DNA of 64,000 nt from QWHO01 sp021404945 (GTDB lineage Bacteria > Vulcanimicrobiota > Xenobia > Xenobiales > QWHO01). Both the position numbers and the translations under genes were made by a program. The notes below the pieces were generated by a model. It made no database searches and was not told the origin of the DNA. It saw only the letters and a program-made list of their open reading frames with translations. The stretch spans positions 1 through 64,000 of the forward strand of contig CAUJEN010000057.1 of NCBI GenBank assembly GCA_963169765.1, in the 5' to 3' direction. Below are positions 16,234 through 24,144 of this stretch, piece by piece. Every line of letters begins with the position of its first letter. The stretch's first letter is position 1.

Positions 16234-17259
16234 ATGCGCAGGGCATTTGATACCTTAGCAGGCTTGCTTCTGGTGGCAGCCGCGCCTGCCTTCGGCGCCG
16301 GAGAGGTCGGCGACTTCAATTTCAATGAAACCACCGGCCTGATCAATATTCCGGTGGCCAAGGTCGCCCCTGGAGGCAGTGTCCAGATCAATATCGGGAC
16401 CTATGCCACGGGAGGTCAGCCAAGCCCTGTTGGACTCGACATTGACGAGTTCTTCGCCAACGACGGCTCTATCCGCCTCGTGGGGGGCATCAATGACCGA
16501 GTCGAGTTGTCCGCCATGGCGCTGCACGGCGGGGTCTTCATGAACAACCGCTGGCTTTTCGGCGCAAAATGGCTGGTCTTGCCCGATGCCCCCGATCACC
16601 CGGCCTTTGCGGTAGGTGTGCAATCTCTCAACGCCGGCACCACCAATTCCCAGCCCGTTCCCCCTCACTTCCTGGACCCATCAGTTTTCGGGGTCGTCAG
16701 TCACAGTTTTCCATTGAATGACTCAGGCATGGCGCTTGACCTTCACGGTGGCATCGGCACCGGTCGCCTGCGGAACGGCTTCCTGGGCGGAGAATTCCAC
16801 GTGGTCCCGCAATTCAGCCTGATCGGCGAGACGGACGGCACCATTCGCTCAGCTGGCTTGAAGTTCAGTCCCAACAATCGTTTTGATATCTTAACCTCGG
16901 TTCAATTCCAGCGACAGGAGACTTTCCTCGGTTTTCAGCTATCGTATCGAATCGGGTCAGCTGAAGCCGGCGACGACGTGGCCGAGGAGTACGAGTCCAC
17001 TTTGCACAAATCGGTCCCCGATGATGTGAGTCCGCCCGAGACCGAAAAGGGTCCGAGCCATTCTGACTCAGCCAGGCCTGAGGCGGGGCTGGAGGAGGGT
17101 CTTCAGTGCCCCACGGCTCCGTCAGTGGTGGCGGCACCAGAGCCCACCCCGGCCGTTGTCTCCAACGTATCCGAGAGACCGGGTGGGGTCGTGAGCCTGC
17201 CCACCGAGAGGCGGGGACATATCCTGGAGTTGCCCCTGAGCAGGCCCATCTCTGACTGA
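16234..17259 (+). CDS. Outer-membrane beta-barrel, YjbH-like
   Basis: 341 residues. The ATG at 16234 has AAAGGG six bases upstream and opens a clean signal peptide (MRRAFDTLAGLLLVAAAPA, cut near AFGA); upstream in-frame codons look non-coding. The mature protein begins with TTGLINIPVAKVAPGGS, a pattern of YjbH-family exopolysaccharide barrels, and alternates short beta strands. The last 90 residues are low-complexity, acidic and Pro-rich. It is followed 12 bases later by the Wza-type exporter, so it may help glycan pass or anchor at the outer membrane. The family call is moderate. Confidence 0.65.
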   Translation: MRRAFDTLAGLLLVAAAPAFGAGEVGDFNFNETTGLINIPVAKVAPGGSVQINIGTYATGGQPSPVGLDIDEFFANDGSIRLVGGINDRVELSAMALHGGVFMNNRWLFGAKWLVLPDAPDHPAFAVGVQSLNAGTTNSQPVPPHFLDPSVFGVVSHSFPLNDSGMALDLHGGIGTGRLRNGFLGGEFHVVPQFSLIGETDGTIRSAGLKFSPNNRFDILTSVQFQRQETFLGFQLSYRIGSAEAGDDVAEEYESTLHKSVPDDVSPPETEKGPSHSDSARPEAGLEEGLQCPTAPSVVAAPEPTPAVVSNVSERPGGVVSLPTERRGHILELPLSRPISD

Positions 17260-17271
17260 CGGCGTCCATTT

Positions 17272-18948
17272 ATGACTTCAGGAACTCGCATTGCTACCTG
17301 GTTACTCTTGCTGATGCTGCTGGGCAGCGGGCTGCTGGCCCAGACTCCTGACAAGGAGACGTTGGAGTCGGTGAGGTCACTGCCCGGCAATACCTTGCGG
17401 CAGGAGGAGCTTCAGGAGGAAAACGAGGAGGAGCCCACAGGATTCTTGCGGCGCAAGATCAGGCGCCCTCCGCTCACTCTCCGAACCAGGAGGCAGACGC
17501 CTCTGCCTACAATTTCGCCAGGCATGGTTGACCCCCTGGCAAGCGGGATCGATGGCTCGACCTACCGTCTGGCGGCCGGGGATGTGCTGAGCCTGGCTCT
17601 GGAATACCCAGGTCACTCCGACTCACAAGTTCTCACGATTTCCGCCAGCGGGACCCTTCATATTTACCCGCTGGGAACGGTCAAGGTAGCTGGAATGCCA
17701 CTGGATAAGGCCCAACGCCACCTTCGCACGCTGTATTCCAATTACTACCGAGACTTCAGCTCCAATCTTCAGCTCCTTCGGGTCCGTCGATTTCCTGTGC
17801 AGGTGGGCGGTGAAGTGGTGCTCCCCGGAGAGTATGAAGGTTCTGGCATGACCACTGTCGCCCAACTGCTCATCGAGGCCAGGGGTCTGACCCCAACCGC
17901 CTCTTTGCGTCGAATCAGGCTGATCGATGCAAGGACCGGTCATCAGATCCGCCAGTTGGACCTGTTACGCTGGATGCATGATGGCAAGTCAGACGAGAAC
18001 CCTTATGTTTCTGCTCAGCAGGTCGTGAATGTTCCGACCATCGATGAGGAGGTTGAGCTCACGGGGGAGTTAAACAAACCCGGACGCTACGAGATTCTGC
18101 CTGGCGAGACGGTCGCAAGTCTGGTCAATCTGGTGGGGGGATTTACCGCTCAGGCCCAGTCGAGCAGCGTGCAACTCGTGCGACTTCGCCCGGACGGAAC
18201 CTCTGAGGCTCGAAGCCTGAACCTGAGTGTTGCCGACAGTCCCGATTGGAACACCCCTCTGAAAACCGGGGATCTGCTGCGGGTATTCGATGCCACACTG
18301 GCTCAGGGTCGGGTTCTGGTGATCGGCGAGCTGATTGGAGATCGCTTTTTCCCCAAGACTGTCAACGCCGTGACCGGTCAGGAGGAGTACATTCGCAAAG
18401 GCGTGTTCAAGATCGCCCGAGGCCAGACCGTCTCCACCTTACTGCGCGCCCTCGGAGGGCCGACGGCCAAAGCCGACCTCGAGCACGCCTTCATCGAGCG
18501 GACTGGCCCCCACGGAGAGATGCAGCGAATCTCGGTGAACATTCGGAAGCTCTTGAGTGAGGAAGACTCTTCAGGGGACATTGCCCTTCAAGATGGCGAC
18601 ATGTTTGCCATTCCGGCAATCCCAGACAATGTTTACGTGACCGGCCACGTCTTCAAGCCGGGGGTTTTTGCCTATGAGCCCGGCTTGACTTTGAGGGACT
18701 ACCTGGCGCTGGCGGGGGGCACCACGGCCCAGGCCCACACCAAACACGGTCGTTTGATCAGGCCCATTCCTGGTCAACCTCCGGTCGTATTCGAGTTCAA
18801 CGTGCTGAGCGTGGTGGAGGACGGCGAGGAGCCTCGCATCAAGATGCGAGCAGGGGACATCATCTATGTGCCTCTGTATCAGCCGATCTATACTGAAATT
18901 CTTCAGGTGGTCACCTCAAGTGCTCTGCTCTACAATTTCCTTCGTTGA
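17272..18948 (+). CDS. wza: Wza-type polysaccharide export protein with SLBB repeats
   Basis: 558 residues. Signal-type N-terminus (hydrophobic to about residue 23), a charged spacer, then the Poly_export domain (YRLAAGDVLSLALEYPGHSD, about residues 100-185). Several soluble-ligand-binding beta-grasp units follow, each opening with a V.GEV..PG or VTGHV.KPG pattern (near residues 180, 260, 360 and 465). The extreme C-terminus is hydrophobic, as expected for the helix that crosses the outer membrane in Wza. It would form the periplasm-to-surface channel working with Wzz at 28187-29605. It is longer than Wza because of extra SLBB units. Confidence 0.88.
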   Translation: MTSGTRIATWLLLLMLLGSGLLAQTPDKETLESVRSLPGNTLRQEELQEENEEEPTGFLRRKIRRPPLTLRTRRQTPLPTISPGMVDPLASGIDGSTYRLAAGDVLSLALEYPGHSDSQVLTISASGTLHIYPLGTVKVAGMPLDKAQRHLRTLYSNYYRDFSSNLQLLRVRRFPVQVGGEVVLPGEYEGSGMTTVAQLLIEARGLTPTASLRRIRLIDARTGHQIRQLDLLRWMHDGKSDENPYVSAQQVVNVPTIDEEVELTGELNKPGRYEILPGETVASLVNLVGGFTAQAQSSSVQLVRLRPDGTSEARSLNLSVADSPDWNTPLKTGDLLRVFDATLAQGRVLVIGELIGDRFFPKTVNAVTGQEEYIRKGVFKIARGQTVSTLLRALGGPTAKADLEHAFIERTGPHGEMQRISVNIRKLLSEEDSSGDIALQDGDMFAIPAIPDNVYVTGHVFKPGVFAYEPGLTLRDYLALAGGTTAQAHTKHGRLIRPIPGQPPVVFEFNVLSVVEDGEEPRIKMRAGDIIYVPLYQPIYTEILQVVTSSALLYNFLR

Positions 18949-19050
18949 GGGTTCTTCAATTCCAGTGCTGAACCTGGAAGCGACCCGTTGGCTCACTTCC
19001 ATTCCTGCCGCGGAACCAGACGACCCAGGGCGCAGGGAGCGAGTCCTGCA

Positions 19051-20085
19051 ATGAGAATTGGCAGGCATTCAATCGGACAGGGCCCGTGCTTTATCATTGC
19101 TGAAGCCGGGGTCAATCACAACGGCCAACCTGAGTTGGCCCTGGAGCTCGTTCGCGCAGCCAGTGCCGCGGGTGCCGATGCGGTCAAGTTCCAGACCTTC
19201 CGGGCGGAGGCCCTGGCCACACTCGACGCCCCGAAGGCCAGGTACCAGACGCTCAATACCGGCACCGAGGGCAGTCAGTATGAGATGCTCAAACAGTTGG
19301 AGCTCCCCCCTGCCAGTTATCCTGCGATCCTCGAGGAGTGTCGCAGGCAGAGAATCTTGTTCTTGTCCAGCCCATTCGATGAGCAGAGCGCCGATTTCCT
19401 GGAGAGTCTCGAGGTTGAAGCTTACAAACTGGGCTCGGGCGAGCTGACCAATCGGCCTCTTTTGCTCCACGTCGCCGGGAAGGGTCGACCCCTGATCCTG
19501 AGCACCGGAATGGCCAACCTGGGCGAGGTAGAGCGAGCGGTTCAAGCGCTTGAGCAGTCGCTCGAGCGACTGGCCCTGTTGCACTGCGTGAGCGATTACC
19601 CGGCCGCCCCGGTTGACTGCAACCTCCGGGCCATGGAAACGCTGCGGGTCGCCTTTGGGGTGCCTGTGGGGTTTTCCGATCATACGGGAGGCCGGTGCGT
19701 CTCTCTGGCCGCCGTGGCCCTGGGAGCGGCCATTCTGGAAAAGCACTTGACTATCGACAAAAGCCTCCCCGGTCCCGATCACAGTGCTTCACTTGAACCA
19801 GGGGAATTCAAGGCCCTGGTCCGCGAGAGCCGCCTGGTTGAAGCCGCACTCGGCACAGGCCGCAAGGTTCCCTCGAAAAAGGAGCTGGATACCGCTCGGG
19901 TGGCCCGACGAAGCCTGGTCTCGGCTCGCTGCCTCAGCGCCGGTCAGTGCATCGGGCCGCAGGACCTGGCCCTGCGAAGGCCAGGCACAGGCCTCGATCC
20001 GCAACTGGCCGAGCTGCTTGTGGGGCGCACGCTCAGGTGCGACGTCCCGGAAGGGACCCTCCTGAGCCTGGACTTGTTTGGATGA
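19051..20085 (+). CDS. neuB: NeuB-family nonulosonic acid synthase
   Basis: 344 residues. The N-terminal barrel opens with FIIAEAGVNHNGQ and has KFQTF, FLSSPFD, KLGSGEL and STGMAN, all typical of sialate/legionaminate synthases. The last 60 residues form the antifreeze-like SAF cap (RRSLVSAR..., LALRRPGTGLDP). The enzyme condenses PEP with a 6-carbon amino sugar to a 9-carbon nonulosonic acid. The ATG at 19051 matches family length; earlier codons are non-coding. Its stop overlaps the neuC start (ATGA). Whether the product is sialic or legionaminic acid cannot be told from this sequence. No CMP-nonulosonate synthetase is evident in the window. Confidence 0.92.
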   Translation: MRIGRHSIGQGPCFIIAEAGVNHNGQPELALELVRAASAAGADAVKFQTFRAEALATLDAPKARYQTLNTGTEGSQYEMLKQLELPPASYPAILEECRRQRILFLSSPFDEQSADFLESLEVEAYKLGSGELTNRPLLLHVAGKGRPLILSTGMANLGEVERAVQALEQSLERLALLHCVSDYPAAPVDCNLRAMETLRVAFGVPVGFSDHTGGRCVSLAAVALGAAILEKHLTIDKSLPGPDHSASLEPGEFKALVRESRLVEAALGTGRKVPSKKELDTARVARRSLVSARCLSAGQCIGPQDLALRRPGTGLDPQLAELLVGRTLRCDVPEGTLLSLDLFG

Positions 20086-21290
20086 GAACCATCGGAGTCA
20101 TCACCGTCGGGAGGTCTGATTACGGAATCTACCTGCCGATCCTGCGCAGATTGCGGCAGCGTTCAGACGTTTGCCTGAAGCTGCTGATTTCCGGAAGTCA
20201 TCTTTCCCGGGAATTTGGTCACACGGTCGATCAGATTGCGCGAGACGGGCTGGACACCTCAGAGCGCCTGGAAGGACTTCTTCTGGGCGACAGCCCGGAG
20301 GCGGTGGCCAAGTCGATGGGCCTGACGACAATCAGTTTCGCCCAACGCTATGCACGCGGTGACCTGGACCTTCTCCTGGCCCTCGGGGACCGTTTCGAGA
20401 TGATGGCTGCCGCGCTGGCCGCCGTGCCTTTCAATCTCCCCCTGGCACACGTGCACGGGGGAGAGTTGACCGAAGGGGCCATGGATGATCGATTCCGGCA
20501 TTGCCTGACCAAATTAAGCCACCTCCACTTCGTCAGCACGCAGGCCTATCGACATCGAGTCATACAGCTTGGTGAAGAGCCCTGGAGGGTGGAGGTCAGC
20601 GGAGCTCCTGGCCTGGACAATCTGAGTGCTTTTTCATCGCTCTCCAGTGAGGAGCTGGGTGCTGAGTTGGGTCTGTCGTTTCGCGAGCGCCCTTTGCTGG
20701 TGACCTTTCATCCATCGACCCTGGAGTTTGAGCTCGTGCAGGCTCAGACGACAGAGCTCCTGAAGGCTCTCGCCGAGCAACCTCTGCCGATTGTCTTCAC
20801 GCTTCAGAACCCGGATACCGGCGGGCGGGTCATCGGCAGGCTCATCGAGTCGTTCTGCGCGGAGAACCCCGGGCGGGTCCTGATCAAGAGCTGTGGCACG
20901 CGGATTTACTTCAGCCTCATGCACTGGGCGCGGGCCATGGTTGGCAACTCCTCCAGCGGGATCATCGAGGCCCCGTCTGTGGGACTGCCGGTGGTGAATA
21001 TCGGTGAACGGCAGGCAGGCCGCGTCCGCGGCGCCAACGTGATAGACTGCGGTCCGGACGCAGCCGCCATCGCCGCGGCCCTGCAAGTCGCCTTGAGCCC
21101 CGAGTTCGTTCAGCGAGCAGCATCCTCTCCCAACCCTTACTTCCAGGAAGGAGGCCTCGATCGAATGGTAGAGCGCCTGGCGACTTGCAGCCTCGACTTG
21201 AACTTGCTGAGGAAGCGCTTCTTTGACATTTCGTCCGCCGGCGTCGGCGCGATCGGTCGGGAGACCCGACAGAAAGCCAGCTCCGCTTGA
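20082..21290 (+). CDS. neuC: NeuC/LegG-type hydrolysing UDP-sugar 2-epimerase
   Basis: 402 residues of the GT-B-like UDP-GlcNAc 2-epimerase fold. Landmarks are TVGRSDYGIY at the start, LALGDRFEM, AHVHGGELTEGAMDD, GNSSSGIIEAP and VNIGERQAGR. NeuC/LegG releases UDP while inverting C2, giving the ManNAc-type precursor used by NeuB. ATGA overlap with neuB shows tight coupling. The frame is open upstream into neuB but that extension is out of register with family starts. Confidence 0.92.
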   Translation: MRTIGVITVGRSDYGIYLPILRRLRQRSDVCLKLLISGSHLSREFGHTVDQIARDGLDTSERLEGLLLGDSPEAVAKSMGLTTISFAQRYARGDLDLLLALGDRFEMMAAALAAVPFNLPLAHVHGGELTEGAMDDRFRHCLTKLSHLHFVSTQAYRHRVIQLGEEPWRVEVSGAPGLDNLSAFSSLSSEELGAELGLSFRERPLLVTFHPSTLEFELVQAQTTELLKALAEQPLPIVFTLQNPDTGGRVIGRLIESFCAENPGRVLIKSCGTRIYFSLMHWARAMVGNSSSGIIEAPSVGLPVVNIGERQAGRVRGANVIDCGPDAAAIAAALQVALSPEFVQRAASSPNPYFQEGGLDRMVERLATCSLDLNLLRKRFFDISSAGVGAIGRETRQKASSA

Positions 21291-21373
21291 GCATCCCGGC
21301 TGCCAGGTCTTCGACTTGCGCCCCTGCTCCGGATGGACGGCGGGGCCGTTAGCTGCCGGAGGAATTGCTGTGC

Positions 21374-21964
21374 TTGCGGAGAACCCTGCTCACCGACATG
21401 GTAGCCGATCCACGCACGCGAGGTAAAGGTCGGCCTGGCACAGTTTTCTGGTTTACGGGCCTGGCAGGCTCGGGAAAGACGACCCTGGCGAGAGCTTTCC
21501 TGAACGCTCTTCACGGATCTGGTCGCGAGGCCATCTTGCTCGACGGGGATAGTCTGCGAGAGGTTTTCGCTGACGACCTGGGCTACACGCGCGAGGAGAG
21601 GCTGATTCTGGCCAGGAGATACGCCCGCCTCTGCAAACTCCTCTCGCTGCAGGGCTTCGATGTCATCTGCTCAACAATTTCTCTGTTTCACGAGGTCCAC
21701 GATTGGAATCGCGCAAATTTTCCTGCTTACAGGGAGATCCTCGTGTCTGCTCACCGGGACGTACTGCTCCAAAGGGACCAGAAAGGGCTTTACAGCCAGG
21801 CTACCAGCGGGTTGGTCAGCAATATTGTGGGGGTTGATCTCACGCCCGAGCTACCGCTCGAGCCTGATGTCGTCCTGGATAACTCCGGGTCGGAAAGCCC
21901 GGATGCTGTAGCGCAGGTCCTGATGACTCGTTTGAATATTGAGCCGATAGGGGATCCAACATGA
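21374..21964 (+). CDS. CysC-like kinase, probable cytidine diphosphoramidate kinase
   Basis: About 196 residues with the adenylylsulfate-kinase fold: Walker A GLAGSGKTT (residues 29-37), DGDSLREVF, and the lid region EVHDWNR. No sulfate-activation gene is nearby. In Campylobacter jejuni the CysC homologue Cj1415 instead phosphorylates cytidine diphosphoramidate at the 3' position during phosphoramidate synthesis, and the other pathway genes are present at 24145-28160, so that role is inferred. It overlaps the next methyltransferase gene by four bases. Start is a TTG nine bases after GGAGGAA; an ATG at 21398 is the alternative. Confidence 0.75.
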   Translation: MRRTLLTDMVADPRTRGKGRPGTVFWFTGLAGSGKTTLARAFLNALHGSGREAILLDGDSLREVFADDLGYTREERLILARRYARLCKLLSLQGFDVICSTISLFHEVHDWNRANFPAYREILVSAHRDVLLQRDQKGLYSQATSGLVSNIVGVDLTPELPLEPDVVLDNSGSESPDAVAQVLMTRLNIEPIGDPT

Positions 21965-22707
21965 AGACAACTTGGGACTATTCGAGTCTGGCAAGACCAT
22001 ACCTCAAGAGGCCAGGCTACGCCTCAAGCGCGATTGACCAGATGCTCGCACTTGCTGGCGTCCAGAGCGGCGATCCCGTTTGTGACATCGGGGCTGGAGT
22101 GGCCCATCTGACACTCGAATTGCAGCGGCGGGGCCTGAAAGTCACTGCCGTCGAGCCCAATGACTCCATGCGCGAGTTGGGTCAGCAACGCACAGGCCCT
22201 GACGTGGCCTGGCATGAGGCTGTGGCTGAGGATACTGGTCTTCCCGAGAAATCGTTCCGCCTGGTGACTTTTGGCTCTTCTTTCAATGTAACCGACCGTC
22301 AGAGAGCTCTTCAAGAAACGGCTCGCCTGTTGCAGCCCGCTGGCTGGTTCGCCTGCATGTGGAATCACCGCGACCTGGCCGACCCGATCCAGGCTCAGAT
22401 CGAGGCGATCATTCAAGAGGCACTTCAAGACTACCATTACGGTTCGCGGCGAGAAGACCAGAGCGAGGTGATCGCTCAATCGAGCTTATTCCGTCCCGTC
22501 AATTTTCTTGAGGGCACGATTCACCATCGCATGCAGATCCCTGATGTCGTGGAAGCCTGGCGCTCCCACGCGACTCTGGAGCGTCAGGCCGGGCCGAAGT
22601 TCAGTGCCATCGTGGCAAGAATCGAGACCCTCCTGCAATCGCTCGACCAGGAGAGCATTGAGATCCCCTACACGACTCGATTGTGGTGCGCGCAGCTGGA
22701 AACCTGA
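21961..22707 (+). CDS. SAM-dependent methyltransferase
   Basis: 248 residues, class-I Rossmann methyltransferase. Motif I is VCDIGAGVAHLTLEL (near residues 40-54), followed by AVEPNDSM, the acidic end of strand 2, and a motif IV region LVTFGSSFN. Translationally coupled to the CysC-like kinase (ATGA overlap) and inside the glycan locus. In the Campylobacter phosphoramidate gene group methyltransferases lie beside the CysC-like gene, so this is a candidate for O-methylating the phosphoramidate. Methylation of a sugar is equally possible. Confidence 0.8.
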   Translation: MKTTWDYSSLARPYLKRPGYASSAIDQMLALAGVQSGDPVCDIGAGVAHLTLELQRRGLKVTAVEPNDSMRELGQQRTGPDVAWHEAVAEDTGLPEKSFRLVTFGSSFNVTDRQRALQETARLLQPAGWFACMWNHRDLADPIQAQIEAIIQEALQDYHYGSRREDQSEVIAQSSLFRPVNFLEGTIHHRMQIPDVVEAWRSHATLERQAGPKFSAIVARIETLLQSLDQESIEIPYTTRLWCAQLET

Positions 22708-22708
22708 A

Positions 22709-23929
22709 ATGAGAGAGCTGCTCGCCTCGTTGCTCCTGCGTCTGCCGGAGCACCCCCGTCGACAAGCCTACCAGATGCTTTCGGTCGGTCTCATGGCCCT
22801 GGGAAAGCTCCTGTGTCCCTCCCGATGCCGATGCCTGCGGATTGCAGTTTTCGAGCATCGGCTGTCAGGCAATCTGCGGGCCTTCTGTGCGCGAGTGAGA
22901 CAAGACGGGCTTGAGGCCGAGCTGGGGTTCATGCCGACAGACCCGGCGGTGTTCCGGACCTTGCGGGAGAACCCCGAGCAGTTGCCGCACGGAGTCCGAC
23001 TCCTGGACCGGTTGAGCCTGGCCGACATGGCCTGGACCATCGGGGCTCATGTCTTCTTGACCAGCATGATGGCCCGACGCTTCGTCCGCTTGATCAAGCG
23101 GCTCCACCCCGGAACGAATTTCGTGCAGACTTTCCATAGCTATGTGGTCTTGCCCGAGCCCCGGTCCTGGTTCACCGCGATGGCTGACTTCGATCACTTG
23201 TTTGCTCCCTCCGAGTGGTTTGCCGAGAATCTGCTCGCTCGCCATGGTGTGCCTCGCGACCGCATTCACGTGACCGGCTATGCAGCTTTAGACGAATTCG
23301 TTCAGGAGACGCGCAGCCGGGAGGAGCTTTGCCAACTGCATCAGTTGGACCCATCCCGTCCAATCGTGCTCTACGCCCCCACGCTCCAGGCTGCTTCCGA
23401 CGAGGCAGGCGGGGCTGCGCTCAAACTGAGCGACCCGCTCTTCCTGCAGCAACTCGACCAGTGGGCGGGCGAGCATCATGCCCAGATCGTGCTGAGAACT
23501 CACCCGCTCGAAAAGATCAACGTCGACAGTCTGCCGAATCTCTTCTTACGTCCGGCCAGCAAGTACCGGGAGGTTTTTGCGCAGTTACGAGTTGCCGATG
23601 TCATGGTGAGTGACCTGTCGGGAATCATGGTTTACTATGCGGCGTTGCAGCGACCCCAGGTTGTCATTCGCACGATGGCTTCGCAGGCCGCGGACGGCGT
23701 TCAGTTCATCGAAGAAGTCGACTTACCCGGGGATGTGGTGGACCGACCGTCCCAGCTTTTCGCCTCTTTGGACCGGGCACTGGCAGACCCCGTTGCCTAC
23801 TGCGCGACCCACGGCCAGAAAATGAGCCAGCTCCGTGAGCGCGCCTTTGGCAACACCCTGGACGGTCAATGTGCTTCCCGCTACTTCGAGTGTCTGGCAA
23901 GGCTGAACGCCCGCGAGGACAAGTGCTGA
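22709..23929 (+). CDS. CDP-glycerol glycerophosphotransferase-like transferase
   Basis: About 406 residues. The C-terminal two thirds resemble the CDP-glycerol:poly(glycerophosphate) transferase family: HVTGYAALDEF, IVLYAPTLQA, IVLRTHPLEK, then DVMVSDLSGIMVYYAALQRP, the usual nucleotide-diphosphate-binding stretch. Members move phospho-polyols or sugars to glycans. Given its place after the CysC-like and methyltransferase genes, transfer of a CDP-activated group is possible, but this is conjecture. Starts one base after the preceding stop. The 215 bases that follow (23930-24144) show no convincing gene. Confidence 0.7.
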   Translation: MRELLASLLLRLPEHPRRQAYQMLSVGLMALGKLLCPSRCRCLRIAVFEHRLSGNLRAFCARVRQDGLEAELGFMPTDPAVFRTLRENPEQLPHGVRLLDRLSLADMAWTIGAHVFLTSMMARRFVRLIKRLHPGTNFVQTFHSYVVLPEPRSWFTAMADFDHLFAPSEWFAENLLARHGVPRDRIHVTGYAALDEFVQETRSREELCQLHQLDPSRPIVLYAPTLQAASDEAGGAALKLSDPLFLQQLDQWAGEHHAQIVLRTHPLEKINVDSLPNLFLRPASKYREVFAQLRVADVMVSDLSGIMVYYAALQRPQVVIRTMASQAADGVQFIEEVDLPGDVVDRPSQLFASLDRALADPVAYCATHGQKMSQLRERAFGNTLDGQCASRYFECLARLNAREDKC

Positions 23930-24144
23930 AATCGACCGGGCTTCGAGCATTCGAGTTTCGCCATCCGATCTCTCCTCTGACCACAGCCGTCATCCTGCGC
24001 GAGCAGGCTTCATTGCTGGTTCCTCTGGGGGGTGACCGGGGCGCAGTCACTGGGACGGGCATTTCATCGCATGCGATGCTCACATCCTTTCAGCCCCAAA
24101 CCCCGCGCTGTACAGTAAACAGAAACTGACCGTTTTCGGTAGGA

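Noticed and set aside
21374..21964. CysC as part of sulfate assimilation
   Set aside because: No sulfate adenylyltransferase, PAPS reductase or sulfotransferase is nearby, while three other phosphoramidate-pathway families are.
23869..24129. Rightward frame overlapping the end of the transferase gene
   Set aside because: Mostly within another gene, no start signal, no motif.
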